Shown in pieces: positions 63,853 to 64,000 of a stretch of 64,000 nt of DNA. The notes under the pieces are model-generated. The model worked only from the letters and a program-made list of their open reading frames with translations, searched no databases and was not told where the DNA came from. Source of the DNA: Chenopodium formosanum (lineage: Eukaryota > Streptophyta > Magnoliopsida > Caryophyllales > Amaranthaceae); the NCBI GenBank assembly GCA_024500155.1, contig CM044877.1, forward strand, positions 33,293,001 to 33,357,000, written 5' to 3'. Numbering within the stretch: position 1 is the stretch's first letter; each line of letters opens with the position of its first letter. The translations under genes were made by a program, and so were the position numbers.

Positions 63853-64000
63853 TGTACGTACCCGAATGGAGGGTGTGTACGTCCTTCGGGAGACAGATCT
63901 GCAATGCAACGCTCAAACGGCCCGATCACCTGCAAAACAACGGACCCCAGGGGGGCCGGAGGTCCGCCTCCAACGATCAAGTCAGTGACCGAAATAATGT
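63853..64000 (-). repeat. Start of a divergent Tat LTR, element G
   Basis: TGTACGTACCCGAATGG at 63853, then GTCCTTCGGGAGACAG, TTGCAGGTGATCG (inverse) and GGAGGCGGACCTCCGG (inverse) follow the order of the end of Tat LTRs (GTCCCTCGGGAGAG, TGCAGGT, GGAGGCGGAGCTCC) but with many changes. It is probably a third LTR subfamily. It runs off the window. Confidence 0.6.

Overview
The window is a block of nested LTR retrotransposons from a flowering-plant genome. I see no host gene, tRNA, rRNA or CRISPR array. Three Ty3/gypsy lineages can be told apart by domain order. The first is Tat, with gag, protease, RT, RNase H, a second archaeal-type RNase H and integrase; at least ten copies or pieces are present. 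The second is Athila, with a Gly/Asn-rich gag, a DLGAS-type protease and an ATHILA-type ORF. The third is CRM-like, with an integrase ORF that runs into the 3' LTR. This mix points to pericentromeric heterochromatin, probably of a eudicot. The species cannot be told from the sequence.

A complete Tat element here would read 5' LTR (about 490 or 630 bp, TGTTTAGGG...CCCAAAACA), primer site TGGCGCCGTCTGTGGGG, gag-protease, an in-frame TAG, RT-RNaseH-aRNaseH-integrase, and a conserved non-coding spacer of about 1 kb. An extra gene on the OPPOSITE strand (called eORF here) follows, and then the 3' LTR. The eORF has its own TATA box just inside the 3' LTR, a 5'UTR intron, several coding introns, a domain resembling the plant 'putative gypsy type transposon' family (Transposase_28), a coiled coil and an acidic tail. 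In most copies its N-terminus reads MAR(T/V)KQTARKS or a close variant, which is nearly residues 1-10 of histone H3.

Layout. 1-3291: eORFs and 3' LTRs of two nested Tat copies (A within B), inserted in an inverted Tat copy C (eORF 3292-5496, spacer, minus-strand integrase to 7535). 7536-8790: internally deleted Tat piece P. 8871-10107: AT-rich LTR-like block with a GC island. 10231-23604: Tat element K (LTR end, gag, protease, RT, aRNaseH, integrase, spacer, eORF end). Its spacer is split by a complete CRM-like element at 16656-22723 with TSD CTTGG. 23605-26474: Athila pieces and inverted Tat copy D. 26475-48530: Tat element H, packed with other Tat pieces (N, Q, L, M, R). 48531-51198: Athila protease and later ORFs. 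51199-64000: inverted Tat copies E, F and G, each inserted into the previous one. F also carries a solo CRM-like LTR.

Every coding region carries stops, frameshifts or deletions, so no element looks autonomous. The shared features between copies are the informative part: an H3-tail-like N-terminus, a tobamovirus-type leaky stop context between protease and RT, a covarying hairpin where the two convergent transcripts would overlap, and divergent promoters about 355 bp apart around a G-box cluster.
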